Shown here one piece after another: positions 40,396 to 51,842 of a DNA stretch of 64,000 bases. Under the pieces are notes generated by a model that ran no database searches, was not told the origin of the DNA, and saw only the letters and a program-made list of their open reading frames with translations. This DNA is from Mycoemilia scoparia (taxonomy: Eukaryota > Kickxellomycota > Kickxellomycetes > Kickxellales > Kickxellaceae): contig JANBPU010000060.1 of NCBI GenBank assembly GCA_027575805.1, positions 1 through 64,000 on the forward strand. Reading direction: 5' to 3'. A program made the position numbers and the translations under genes. Positions within the stretch are counted from its first letter, which is position 1, and every line of letters begins with the position of its first letter.

Positions 40396-43300
40396 CTAGG
40401 CCGGCATTCCATTCTTTTTGAACTTTGAGACGCCAGTTCCTTTTATTAGTGGTACCAACAGAGAAATGCCATTTGGCAGGCTGGGATCTGCAGCACGAAC
40501 AATAGCACGCGTTTTGATGTTACTTGGCAACCGTGATGATGATGATGGCTCTGGGGCCATGGGCTTACCCAGTGAGCTGACATTGATGACTACATTGCCT
40601 ATGCATCCTGGGCAAGTATAAGGCTGAGCTGCCTCCCCATTAGGATCGCAGGCAGAGTGAACTGCAGTATGGCACTGTGTGCATCTTCGTATAGCCAGAC
40701 TGTTTGCTGTGCTGGCATCCCAAGTCTTGACACATATCCCACAAATGTTTCCATTTCTTGCCCGATCACGGCAAGAGCCACAGTAGGCACCTAGCAAAGT
40801 ACTGCCCATATTTTTTATAAATGGAGCAACCTCCGTGTCATGCGCAGATTGAACCACGACACTTCGTATCAGCCAATCCTTTACATCGTTGTTCTTTGGA
40901 GAGACGCCACACCCACCTTGACACCGAGAGCAGTTATAGCAGCGCCAATCGTCCTGTGGAACAGACTCCAGTGCAGGATCACAGCAGTCTATGTGCCAGC
41001 CTCTTTCACAAACATCACATATCACCATCTTGGCCTCGTCGCCCACTTCGTCGCATACCGAGCACTTTTTACAGTTTTCGCATTGCCAAGGGTAAGAAAG
41101 CACAGAAAGCGAGTGAGGAAGCTCCTCGAGTACAGGGTTTAATGGGAAGGATGTGTGTATTGTTGATTTCGGGAGTGGGTCTGGTAAAAGACAATGTAGA
41201 TGTGACTGGTTTTTGCAAGTCGTGCATATGGCAGGCGCTTTGCTAGGATCAAGTACAGGCGGAAGCCTGTTTTGGCCAGTACGCGGCTCAATGGGAAGTT
41301 CGCAGTCCATACATTTAGCAGCCATTCCTCCACCACCACTCTGGCCTATGCTGGCACCGTTCGAAATCGCAGGAGTGGCCCTTTGCATCAACATCATCTG
41401 CTGATGATTTAACGCGGCTTGATGGTTGTTCGGCAATGTGTTGTGCTGGGAGGACTGCATGATATGGGCCATCTGAGGATTCGCCGCAAGGTAGGGGGGG
41501 ATTGGCATGCCAGGACGCCACTGAGAGGCAAGGAGCATTGCCTGTTGCTGCTGTTGCTGGACACTCATCACTCCCGTGTGTGGTAGACCGACAAAGTTTC
41601 TTTGTGGCGAGGTAAGACCAGCAGGATTACTGGCTGGTCCTGGTGTTAGGCTTCCTCCTTGCTGAGAGCGGGAGTCATCGTTATCGGTATCAGATTCCGA
41701 CTGGTCTTGCAACATAGCCTTTTGGGCATTTAAGAATGATGCGCGCTTAGAAGTCGATCGTGTCGGCGTGGAAATATCCCTGTGGCTTTGCTGCTGTGAG
41801 CCCTTTACCCTAGAAAGTGGGGTCGAGACTCGATTAGGAGTCTGCTTTGCCAGTGATTGGTAGTGCATTTGCAAAGAAGTATGAGGCTGCCCGGGCATCA
41901 TTGGGGGCATCATTGGATATGGACCGACGCCTGACACCGGTGCGTTATTTTGAAAGGCCGGCGAATGTGCCGTGTTAGGATGGTGGTACTGCAATGATCG
42001 ATATGGAGTTTGAGACGCAGGCTGTCGGTTTATTGGCATCTGTGGTGAAAAGGGCGTGGAAGGGACGCTTTCCGATTCTTCATCGTTTAGATGGTAGAGA
42101 CAGCGCTCGCCAGCTTGGGAAACCAATCTTTTACATGGCTTTCCAGAACTCTTGGCATAGAACCCACAACGGAAGCCAGCTTCAGGCGATCCATACAAAA
42201 CAGAATTGGAGAGATTTTGGTGGTGCTTCTTCTGGATCATATGGTTTTGTCGCTGGTTAAGCTGCATTCCGTTAGGCCCATGATGTCTTCCGGATAGATC
42301 TGTGTTTTGACCATTCTGCAGTGACTGCAACGAAGCCTGCTGCTGCTGTTGTTGTTGCTGTCTAGGTGCGGCGATAGCACGTCGTTGCAGCCAGAAAGCA
42401 CCATAATGTTGCTCAGCTTCATCTACACTTTGCCCAAACCTTGTTGTGAAGACTGAAAAGTGATTCTGATATTGCCCTTGCATCAATGATAGAGGGTATT
42501 CATCCGAAGCTTCTCCGTCCGGGGTGCCTAATTTTGGCTGGTAGTCCTCTTTAAATATTGGCAATCCATTGCTGGATACCCCCTGGAATCCTGGGCTGCT
42601 GACCGAGAGTCTATCAAAATGCAAGATCTCGTCGACATTAGTGAACACTGAATGCGTTTGGGCAGGGCCGCGATAAGGAATTCGTTCGACTCTGATTTTA
42701 GTAGGCTGGGTAGCTTCTGGGACCTGGTGAACACCAGTATGGGAATCATACCAAATACCATCGTCCCATTGCCTCCAGGCTCGTAGCTTCTGATTGAAGT
42801 CGTTGGCCGAAATCCATTTAGGGTCGTTGCCCAAATGTTGGGTTTTCTCTTTCTTTGGGTTTGCGGCCAAAGAGTATCTTAAAGGCACCGACCCAACTAT
42901 AGGTTCGTTGAATATCTGGCGATGCGCTGACAGGGTGTATCCAAAAACATCTTCAACAAGCTCTGAAGGACGAGGAATGTGGTTCGACACCAGTGAGGCC
43001 TGCAGGCTGGCATAGCTCCGCCTTCGAGGGACGATTTCTGATATGCTGTGGGCATCAGCATCATCGCCGCCATCAGGCCGGGGTGTACGGCTTCTGCTGC
43101 GTGCTCCTGGGGTGGCCCCTCGCAGAGAGGCAATCCCAGGGCTAGTTAAAATACTCCAATCGTTTCCAAGCTTGCTAACATCGTCTGCACCCTGATGTCC
43201 GCCGATACGGCCTTTCTTTCCGCCAACATGCGATGGAGTGTTGGGGGTTGCAGCTCCAGATCGCGCTGGAGTCCGGATTTTATTTATGGATCGGTAGAGA

Positions 43301-44535
43301 CCCATTTTGGCGACCACTGTTCCCTGAGGGAACTTTGCCTCTTCCCGACTACGTGCCTCAAAATAGTCATCATCTATATACCGACCATTCTTTACTACCA
43401 TGGCGCCAAACTTCCGGAACAGCGACCTGGCGGTGACTATGGCAATCTCACGTTTCCGCATAGAGGGAGAAAGCATTCCATCTTTTATCAGCATATCGCG
43501 CTCAGCCTCGGTGGTAAGAATGCGTTTGAGCTCAGGATTATTCTTGAAGAGCACGTATGAGTCTCGAAATCCAACATACTTGCAGCAGTCAGCGCTTAGG
43601 ACATACACGGTGTTGGTGTTCTTGCGAAATGGAGACTTGAGGGTTGGGAATATATACACACGCCCATCCTGAAGCGCGCCATCTGAATTTATCTTTTTTT
43701 CGCCTGCCTCATCTATCTCTGTCTCTGAATGCTCCTCTGCATCGTCGGGGATGACTTGTGGAACCTCAGGCTTAACTTCTTTTGGTGGCTTTGGGGTCTT
43801 TGGCTCCTTTTTGCGAGAAATGTAATTTGATCCGATGGGCGGGCGGCCTCTCTTTCCAGGCCGCCACTTGCCAGGTGTTGTCTTTATGCCATCGTTTTCG
43901 TAGTCGATGGTCTGTAGTGTCTCTGTTGTTACAGAAGACACGTCGCCTGCTTGGCCACCATCGCTATTCTCTTCATTTTCGGCAGTATTTTTGTGCCCAT
44001 TGGCATCTTCGGCAAGCCTCTGTCTCTTCCTAGGAACATGAGACGGCACGTCCTCACCAACATCAGTGTCTGCTTGTGCCGATGTACCTGTGTCTTTATC
44101 TTGTTCGCCCTCATCGTTGTCACTATCATTGCTTTCGGAGCCATCGCTGTTTTCTGCTTCAGGCGTATTACTTTGTACATTTTTCCCATTCAAGCTCCCT
44201 ATTTTCTTGCTTTTTGTGGAAGTTTTTTCACTATCATTGGAAATGCTTTTGCCTCGTGCTGTATTGGAGTTGTGTTTTATAGGCGAAGAATCTGTTCTTT
44301 CTGATGGCGGTTGTCTCCTCGAAGATTTAGATCGAGTGGACTTGGTTTGTTGATGATGATCGGCACTTGCGCCGGTGGTTTTGTTTCTTTTTGTTCGGTG
44401 AGGTGTTGTGACCACATGTGCCGTGCTTGATTGCTCCTCTGGCATTGAAGCATTCCTCCGCGATCTACGTGTTGTTAAACCCGTTGGCTGCTCTGTCGAA
44501 GCTATACCGTTACTATTCCCGTTAAGTCTAGCCAT
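40396..44535 (-). CDS. Rsc7/Swp82-type chromatin-remodelling subunit fused to PHD fingers
   Basis: Single exon, 1379 residues from ATG 44535 (MARLNGNSNGIAS). The frame is open to a TTG at 44586 but has no earlier ATG. N-terminal ~280 residues are Ser/Lys/Asp-rich, with an AT-hook-like KRGRPPIG. Residues ~290-412 are the Rsc7/Swp82 domain of RSC and SWI/SNF: GRVYIFPTLKSPF, NTVYVLSADCCKYVGFRDSY, IAIVTARSLFRKFGA and DDDYFEARSREEAKFPQG. A polyQ tract lies near 725. CGFYAKSSGKPCKR then CLYH, near 787-815, forms a C-x10-C-x9-C-x2-H cluster like the KANL2-type potential DNA-binding finger. From ~1075 there are PHD-type fingers: CMDCELP...CTTCKNQSHLHC, then CSVCDEVGDEAKMVICDVCE with HIDCC and WRCYNC, and a third Cys/His cluster to ~1330. 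The double PHD recalls BAF45/DPF subunits. Confidence 0.85.
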   Translation of the reverse strand: MARLNGNSNGIASTEQPTGLTTRRSRRNASMPEEQSSTAHVVTTPHRTKRNKTTGASADHHQQTKSTRSKSSRRQPPSERTDSSPIKHNSNTARGKSISNDSEKTSTKSKKIGSLNGKNVQSNTPEAENSDGSESNDSDNDEGEQDKDTGTSAQADTDVGEDVPSHVPRKRQRLAEDANGHKNTAENEENSDGGQAGDVSSVTTETLQTIDYENDGIKTTPGKWRPGKRGRPPIGSNYISRKKEPKTPKPPKEVKPEVPQVIPDDAEEHSETEIDEAGEKKINSDGALQDGRVYIFPTLKSPFRKNTNTVYVLSADCCKYVGFRDSYVLFKNNPELKRILTTEAERDMLIKDGMLSPSMRKREIAIVTARSLFRKFGAMVVKNGRYIDDDYFEARSREEAKFPQGTVVAKMGLYRSINKIRTPARSGAATPNTPSHVGGKKGRIGGHQGADDVSKLGNDWSILTSPGIASLRGATPGARSRSRTPRPDGGDDADAHSISEIVPRRRSYASLQASLVSNHIPRPSELVEDVFGYTLSAHRQIFNEPIVGSVPLRYSLAANPKKEKTQHLGNDPKWISANDFNQKLRAWRQWDDGIWYDSHTGVHQVPEATQPTKIRVERIPYRGPAQTHSVFTNVDEILHFDRLSVSSPGFQGVSSNGLPIFKEDYQPKLGTPDGEASDEYPLSLMQGQYQNHFSVFTTRFGQSVDEAEQHYGAFWLQRRAIAAPRQQQQQQQQASLQSLQNGQNTDLSGRHHGPNGMQLNQRQNHMIQKKHHQNLSNSVLYGSPEAGFRCGFYAKSSGKPCKRLVSQAGERCLYHLNDEESESVPSTPFSPQMPINRQPASQTPYRSLQYHHPNTAHSPAFQNNAPVSGVGPYPMMPPMMPGQPHTSLQMHYQSLAKQTPNRVSTPLSRVKGSQQQSHRDISTPTRSTSKRASFLNAQKAMLQDQSESDTDNDDSRSQQGGSLTPGPASNPAGLTSPQRNFVGLPHTGVMSVQQQQQQAMLLASQWRPGMPIPPYLAANPQMAHIMQSSQHNTLPNNHQAALNHQQMMLMQRATPAISNGASIGQSGGGGMAAKCMDCELPIEPRTGQNRLPPVLDPSKAPAICTTCKNQSHLHCLLPDPLPKSTIHTSFPLNPVLEELPHSLSVLSYPWQCENCKKCSVCDEVGDEAKMVICDVCERGWHIDCCDPALESVPQDDWRCYNCSRCQGGCGVSPKNNDVKDWLIRSVVVQSAHDTEVAPFIKNMGSTLLGAYCGSCRDRARNGNICGICVKTWDASTANSLAIRRCTQCHTAVHSACDPNGEAAQPYTCPGCIGNVVINVSSLGKPMAPEPSSSSRLPSNIKTRAIVRAADPSLPNGISLLVPLIKGTGVSKFKKNGMPA

Positions 44536-46125
44536 AAGCTTTGTGTAAAACGGGTTTTGTGTGTGCCTATATATCAGAGTTAGCAATGGGTGTCAGCTAT
44601 TGCATCAAAAAGCTTGCCGTTTGCTGTTATTTGGGGCCCATTGACCTTCCAATGCATGTGAACTGGCCCACAGAGGGTACTATCAATTTTGCATCATTTA
44701 TATTGCTACAACAACTATGCTTACTTGTCTATTGCAAACGCGTGTATTTAAAATGTGAGTTTGGAAATATTGGCGATCTTTGCATTAGGAGCAGTCCTTA
44801 TAAGGAGGCCCAAAATTTCTCTAGATGTGTTTATATAGCCAAATGTGTGTTCTACGTGTCACTGAGAAAGGTCTGGTTGACAGAGCTCGTGTGTGTAGCG
44901 TTGCTGGGCGACTAAACGGCTCAAAATCAGGCAAGAAATTCCCTGGAAAAAGTGTACAGAAACGTTAGGTCTTGAAATTGCAGCGGTGTAAGGCTCAAGA
45001 CTCCTTATAATTTGGTCAGTATGCTAGAGAAATTGGCAGAATGACAACCAAGAAACACAAAGGGAAATATAGGTTTAAAAGAACTGGGTGCCGATTTATT
45101 TAACTAAACGTTAAACTTTGTAAATAAATATTGGGAGGCGTTTTGCTTCTGTGTGCATAAGCGTAGGGCAGTAGTCGTGTTGTGTGGAAAAAGCAGGACT
45201 GTAAACAATAGCCAATATGGATAGCACTAGCCTTGAGGCGGCTCTAATAAGCGTTTCTAAAGAAATATGTAAAGCTGCCAAAACACGTTGAGCACAAAGC
45301 GCTTTGTTTGCGCAACTTTGCGCTTTTGATACACGAGGTGGGCCTTGCTGCTTAATCACGCTTTAATGCCAGGCATCTAATTCCTCTCTCATGATACCAG
45401 TGATCAGGGCTGATGCCGTTTGGGCTTACTCTGTTATTCAAGACGCACCATCGCCTGGCCTGTCACATTATTTCATACCCACCATCTCTACGGTGCCATG
45501 TTCTGGCTGTCTCCAATGAGTGCATCCCTTGCTTCTAGCGGCCTGCAGAGGTGCTCAATATATGTTTCAAAGAGCGACCATTCTGACATAAAGAGCACTC
45601 CAGCAGGCATTGGTAGCGTGCAGCCTCCGAATAGATTGACTCCATGACCAAAAGTGACTATACAAGGCCTGGTGTTGCAAAATGCTGGTGCTCTTTTGCC
45701 TGGCTGTGGCTTGTATTCACACAGCTACATGAGTTAGTAAATCAACACACCAAACAACAGCCCTTGGTGGCTCTGAGCTGGGCGTAACTGGTCCGGCTTG
45801 TGGCCACAGGCTAGAACCTCTCTTAACTCTTTGAATCACTGTCAGGTTTTGCAATTTAGCTAGGTACAGGTTTTTCTAGTCCAAACACACACACACACAT
45901 ATATATACACCTCTTGGTCGGAATCACTCATTACTATAATAGCTGCTCTCTGTAGTCAATTTCAAGCATATTTTTAGTATTAGACCTTTCTACGCTGTGC
46001 TCACCAAAGCTTCATTTAAAGTGTCAAGCTCAGCGGATTTAAGCAAGACGTTTTATTATTGCCATATCGACCACCTTTGTATTGCACTCTATTAGCTAAA
46101 CATCTTAGTTCCCCTACCTAACAAC
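44536..46125. other. 1.6-kb divergent intergenic region, no gene seen
   Basis: Separates the Rsc7-like gene and the 1200-residue unknown gene, transcribed away from each other. Contains a short (CA)n-(TA)n microsatellite around 45886-45908. Frames at 44541, 45111 and 45420 have no motifs and poor composition. Confidence 0.5.
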
Positions 46126-49100
46126 ATGAGCGATTTGGACCTCGATTCCCAAGCCATTCTCAATGGCCTGGTATATCTCGATCGTCACCAGCAACTCCAC
46201 CCCAATTCGACAAAATCAGCCAAAACTGAAAAATCCACCCAGTCGGAAATGACTACTACATCAGGGGACGCCAGCGCCAACATTGCCAATAGCGAATCTA
46301 TACCTGCAAATGCGGTGGGCTCAGCTGGGCTTTATGACCCTCCCGCCATAGCTGCCGCTGCAACCGCCAGCTACCAAGGCATGGACGGGCCCCGAGCAAT
46401 TGCCCACCTAAAAGTGGAAACTAGCGCTGTGCTCAAAGAGTTGGCGCGCTTCAGGGCCTGCGATGATGAAACCATGTCCTGCTTTTATTGTCGTGAATGG
46501 TCCCAATGGGTCTACAGAAAGCAAATTTCTCACTCGGTGAACCCCAATGCCATTCAAACTGCAAGCTCCAGCAAGAAAAAGAAAAAGAATCAGCGCCAGT
46601 CTAGCCATAGCCAGCAGCACCAACAAGTCCAGCAGGACCAGTATCATCAGAGCGTGCTGGAGAATAGCGAGCTTGAAAAAGAAAAGAGGTCTCTAAGGAA
46701 TCAATTCAAGTCTGTAGACGAACTATGCCAAAACTTGCGTGAGTTGGTTTCTGATGAAGACTACAAATGGAAGGAGCGTGAGTCCAACATCAACGACGAC
46801 GATGGCTCACGCAGCGGCGTTTCATCTCCGTCCCCAAGCATTGCAGCGGCGTCTTTACCCAAACCCAAAGGAAAGGATTCTGAGGGAGGATTTGGTTCTG
46901 GGCAGAGCTCAGATCTCATCGATACTCTGATCCACCAGGTAACGCAATGGTACCAGGGGCATACTTTCCCGCTAGCTGAAGTCTATGAGGATCTTACGTT
47001 CGATCTCCCTCCAGAGGGCTTTCCTTACGAAGAGAATCAAGATCCGCTTGATCCGGCTCGATTGTTGCCGGTTCTTGAGGTTTCAAAGACGTTTATATCG
47101 CTGTCCTCTCAGCACTTCCCGTTGTTAGGAAACATTACCTCGGAGCTCATCGCAACGCATACCTATCCGACCTGCCAGCACAACAAGACGGACAACCTGA
47201 CCCCCTCCGAGCTTGAATGCCAGCGTGTCATCTTCAATTCGCATCTGACACGCCATCGCAAGGAATACAAGGAAAACTACGAGCGTGAAATGGAGCCAGT
47301 ATGGCAAATTACCCAGCTTCTTCTGAAAAGCATTCAGCGCATAGAAGCGATGAGGGTGCGGCTTTTCACCCGAAGTTGCCACCAGAATCAGCAGCAGTTT
47401 ATGCAGAGCATCAAGAGCAAGGCACAGCCGTTTTCTGAGTATTGGGGTAGTATTGTGGAAAAGTACCGTGGACTTGATGCTGGACCTGGAGATACGCCAG
47501 AAACTGGAGACCAAAAGCCACGCCCAGGCAAGCCATCAGTAAAAGGCGGAAAGTCAAACTCGGCCAGCACTAGTTTGGGCAGCAAGTCCCAGGACCAGCT
47601 TGCCAAGGATATCGATAAACTATTCAACAAGCATTTGGATAACACCATGGACGCTTGTAATTCATGGGGTCGGACTTTCCTTGAGTCTTACTATACTGTT
47701 GCTCGTGAGTTTGCTCGTGAGCTTGAGACCATATTAGGCGAGTGTATAACCATGTGCGACCGAAGAGCTCAAGGACTAAAATACCCGCCTGCGTTGACGC
47801 TCCAGCCACGTATCGAAAAGGCCCGGAGGTCGATTGCTAATCTACATCCAAAGCTCGAAAAGCGCATTGAAGATATACAAAATACAGTCCGAGACCGAAG
47901 CGAAGAAATTTTCAGAATGACGGAGGATATCCGGAACATTTGGGCCAAAGAAAGTGGAAGCTCCATCAAAAGCAAGCTTGAGAAGGCCAGCCAAAAGGAA
48001 TTTCGCAAGAGGCTTAAGCGCGTTGAGTTCTACCAGCATGTCAAAGTTATATCATGGTCCATGGAGGAAATTGAAAGCCTTCTAACATCATCAGATGTTG
48101 CATGGGTGGCAATAGACTGTATCGAGCTCCTGATGACTGAAGCAGAGACCTTGGAACGCGCCGTTGCTCATGTCTTTATACGAAAAATGGAGCAGCCTAC
48201 AGAGGACCTTCGGGACCAGCGACAAGACATTATGGATGATTTCACAGAAGGTCTTTTGACTGGTCGCGAGGAGCTTGCTGGTGTTATTGGAAAGCTATTG
48301 CTTAAGGAGGCTTGGAGAATCCTTGAGTCCAACATATCCCTACAGCGACAAAATGCACTACTTGGTATGTCCGAAAAAACAACAAAAGGGGGCGGAGGAA
48401 AGTCGTCAGATAGCCAAGGACGTGCAACCGGAGAAATTCCAGAACACATAGAATCACTGGTGACCGAAGTCAATGAAAGGCACTTTGGTGAAGCCGAATC
48501 TAGTGGGAAGAAAAAGAAGAAGAAGAAGAACAAGAAGAAGAAGTCCAAGGCAAAGTCTGTGGACGATGATACGACATCTGTGGCTGACTCTGGCACCATA
48601 GATGCGCTGGATAATAATGAGATGGTCATAAAGTCCCCTCCACAAGATGAGGGCGATGTCTCGAGGACACTAGGTTCTTTGGCAGAAGCTAAGAGGTAAA
48701 TATTTTCCATACTCGTGTAGTAGTATACGAGCGTAGCATACATTAAACCTATGTTTGCTAAACATATATCTTTGATTGGAATAGTGGTGAGGCGGGCCAG
48801 GCTCTTCAGAAACCGGCCCTAACGCCAGCCCCCTTGTCAGGAAAGAGCATGTTTAGTAGCAACGAAAAAATGGGAGACCAGGGAGACCACATGTTTATGA
48901 TCGACCAGATGAGGCTTGCTGACATGTACAATGAGGCCATTTCAAGGAACCAACTTCTTGAAGGCACAATCCAAACGTTTCAGGAGCAAGTCATTGGTCT
49001 GAGACACAGCTATGAAGAAATTGAAGAACAGCTTCGGTTGGTACGCCAGCAGGAAGCGGAACATCGCAAGGTTGCTGAAGAGCTGCGAGAGGACTCAGAA

Positions 49101-49817
49101 AAATGGCACCAGTGGTTCGAGACGGTCCAAAAATATTTCCAGTCTCTGCCATCCCTTGTGAAAGAGGCCTCTGTTCAAAGCTCTGATGGTGGCGAGGGAA
49201 ACTCGCGAAGGAGTGACTCAAAAACACCCAACAGAGAAGGATCCAATGAGCCGGGCAATAATGAAAGTGAGAAATCTAAACAAACACCAGAAAGTCAAGA
49301 TCGGAATGTGTCAGCAAGCCAGAGCGGAGTCGGTAGTCAGGGGCGAAGCGCCAGAGTTCCAGAAAATCTTGATGAGCTTGCGCAGTCTCCAATTCCAAAC
49401 CTTCCAAACCACATGTTCCCAGGAATGAGTAACGGATCGATGCCTGTGCTTGGCTTCCCCATGTCAATGAACTGGAATGAGATGAGTAAGAGTAATATGC
49501 AATCTGTGTATGGGTTCAATTTTCCACCCCCTATGCCACCATCCTTCGCCAATGGAGTGTGGAATGGACCAAACCACCCATCCATGAATCCAGAGATGTG
49601 CATGGCAATGATGCGGGGCCTATATGGTCAAGGCACCCAGCCCTTCCCCTCATCAAACGGCCAAGGCATTCCCGGAAACACCATCTCTACGTCCATGGAA
49701 AATCCTGGCATGACTCCAGTTACAGTCGGTCACTCTAGTGGTATCGAGAATGGCACTTTGGGAGCAGCCCAGACCATGTTCGACAGTGGGCTTGAGATGG
49801 GATCATCCTCAAACTGA
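46126..49817 (+). CDS. Unknown 1200-residue coiled-coil protein, two exons
   Basis: Exons 46126-48695 and 48785-49817; donor AAGAG|GTAAAT, branch-like GCTAAAC, acceptor GGAATAG. Not recognised. Residues 1-250 are low complexity, with a CDDETMSCFYCREWSQWVYR patch, poly-Lys and Gln/His runs. Residues ~260-780 look helical and folded: DLIDTLIHQVTQWYQGHTFP, QRVIFNSHLTRHRKEYKENY, MDACNSWGRTFLESYYTVAR and VISWSMEEIESLLTSSDVAW. A Lys-rich stretch (KKKKKKKNKKKKSKAK) follows near 795-810, a likely nuclear or RNA-binding signal. Exon 2 has a strong coiled coil (YEEIEEQLRLVRQQEAEHRK). It ends in a Met/Asn/Pro/Gly/Ser-rich tail, prion-like in composition. Cytoskeletal, meiotic and mRNP roles are all conceivable; none is supported. 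Confidence 0.7.
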
Positions 49818-50201
49818 AATGTTGATCTGTCACTCATTTTTGTACATAGAGTTCCATTTCTTTCTCCATGCACAAACTGGCCTTTCAAATAAAACATGTA
49901 CACCGCTTGTCTTTTTCATATAACTCTCAACGAGCAAATTTAAAGCATATCTTCACACTGCAGTTGACCTGCCGGGCTTCTTTTCTATTGTTTGACTTCA
50001 GGACCATGATGATTAAGCATTTTATTTCTCCTATGGAGGGGTTTGACTTCAGGCGCAGTAAAAAGAAGGCGACAACACACCCCATAATACGAATTTCTGG
50101 CTTTTGTCATAAATCTAGGCCCTTGTCTGCTACTGATGCCCTTCCACCTTTAGGTTAATGCCACTGTTATACTTTTATCACTATTGAGAACTTTGCAAAC
50201 A

Positions 50202-50977
50202 ATGAAGGGTATTCCGCTTTCTTTGCGCAGAAAGATTGTCATCGCATTTGATGCAGAGAGGCTTGTTCCCGGCTCTCTTAGCCCAGCAGAGGAGGAGAGG
50301 GCAGAGCACGAGTTCCTCAACTCGGCCAAGATGCTAGCCTGGTAACTACCATGAACAAAATTTGCCAAAAGGGGGGAAATATGCACCATATATATGGTGT
50401 ATGGTAGTTCTTTTTGCACAGCCCTGACATCTGGATCTTTAAATGGCACTGTAGGATCAACAGCAACATTCTGCGACCAGAAAAGGACCATGTCTTCATT
50501 GTGTCAGTGGTCAACAATACCAAAGTGTTCGACCCATCTGTCATCTCTGAAATGCTTTATAGTATGACCAACGAGAATCAGGCCACCATAGACAAACATA
50601 AGAAGCTTGAAGATGTCCTTGAAAGACTTGGCGAAAAGCTGGCAAATGCATCTATCAGCTTCACCATCGAAACGCTGACCGGCTCTGAGACTGAGAAGCT
50701 GGTTGAGTGCTGCAGCCAGCACAAAGCCGAGCTCCTTATCTGCCAGGCAGCCCAGTCCTCACAGATGAATAAGTTGCTTGGCTGGAGCTGGAGCGACAAG
50801 ATTGCACAGCAGTCGCCGTGCCCATGCATGCTGATAAAGGCAGAGGACCTGAGCGACTCGCTTCTGGCTTTGCTAAGGGACCAAGAGGAGCACTCTGATA
50901 GAAGCAACACTCCGTCACCACCAACCCAAACCACAGACAGCTCAGCCCCACCGCAGCCAGGCCCCTTGGGAAATTAG
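50202..50977 (+). CDS. Universal stress protein (USP)-fold protein, two exons
   Basis: Predicted exons 50202-50341 and 50455-50977, 220 residues. The N-terminal strand RRKIVIAFDAE is followed by a helix (EEERAEHEFLNSAKMLAW), then INSNILRPEKDHVFIVSVVN, the typical USP beta1-alpha1-beta2 path. Later strands are ISFTIETLTG and AELLICQA, then the loop SDKIAQQSPCPCMLIKAEDL, which corresponds to the usual S-x-S...CPVLVV ending. The ATP-binding G-x2-G-x9-G signature is not clear, so nucleotide binding is uncertain. The C-terminal 40 residues are Ser/Pro/Thr-rich. The acceptor at 50454 was preferred over 50420 because it restores the conserved Trp and gap length. An upstream in-frame exon around 50008 cannot be excluded. 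Confidence 0.65.
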
Positions 50978-51842
50978 CAGCGTCCACCTGGACACACGCG
51001 TACTGGCGTGATTATCTGTTTGTCAAATAATGGAAGATACCTGTAGTTTCAGTTTTAAGTGTATGATGTTTCCTTGTATCAATTGTAAGCTATGTTTCTA
51101 AGAATCTCTGTCTAGTGGACAAGAAATGGCCAGTGTTTGTGGATTCTCTTTGGTGCTGATGATAATAAGGAAGGTGCCAAGCACGATGATTTGCCCACGG
51201 CTTACGCTGCACCGCATAGGCGCACGGAGCAGTCAATGTGATGGGCTATGTGTCACGTGCTGGAAATTCAGCTACCCATGATCAAGCAAAGACAGGCAGC
51301 AAGAGCCTGGTGTTTGTGTGTGGCCTAGAAGAAAAATACTTGGAGGCTACACTATAGGGAGGCTGGCCAAATTAAGGCAAAATCCGGGTGTGACCTCACA
51401 GCATAAGGCATTTTGGGCCGATTCCTGGGTCTGGGTAGGGTGGCAAATCTTTTGACACCAATGCTTGACTTCAAGACAGTGTGGCCAACCCACAGCACAG
51501 TGCGCATGCCTTGCGGTGTTTCAAATTTTGTAGTAGCAGGCAAAGTGACTCCGGCTCTGTATTTAAGCCTTATGTGAGCCACACGCTCTCCTTACGCTTT
51601 AGCCTGTAATTTACTTTTTTAACAGCACCCTAATCCTACTATTCCATAGACAAGTAACAAGCAAAGTGCTTTGTTGCATAGGCTGAGCATCAGATAGACA
51701 CGCACGTTCAAGCTCTACTTTGTCCAGCGCTTTTAAACCACTCTTATATCATCATCATCATCATCTCTGTCTGTCTGTCTGTCTTCCCTTCTTTTTCTCT
51801 CCTCACATCTATTTCTGACTTTATTAGATATACCAGATATCA
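50978..51842. other. Intergenic, with ATC and TCTG microsatellites
   Basis: Contains a TATA-like TGTATTTAAGCC at ~51557 and short tandem repeats (ATC)n then (TCTG)n around 51749-51785, just upstream of the next ATG. No gene seen; the minus frame 51352-51582 lacks motifs. Confidence 0.45.

Noticed and set aside
44536..44586. 17-residue N-terminal extension of the Rsc7-like protein
   Set aside because: Starts at TTG; the first in-frame ATG is 44535.
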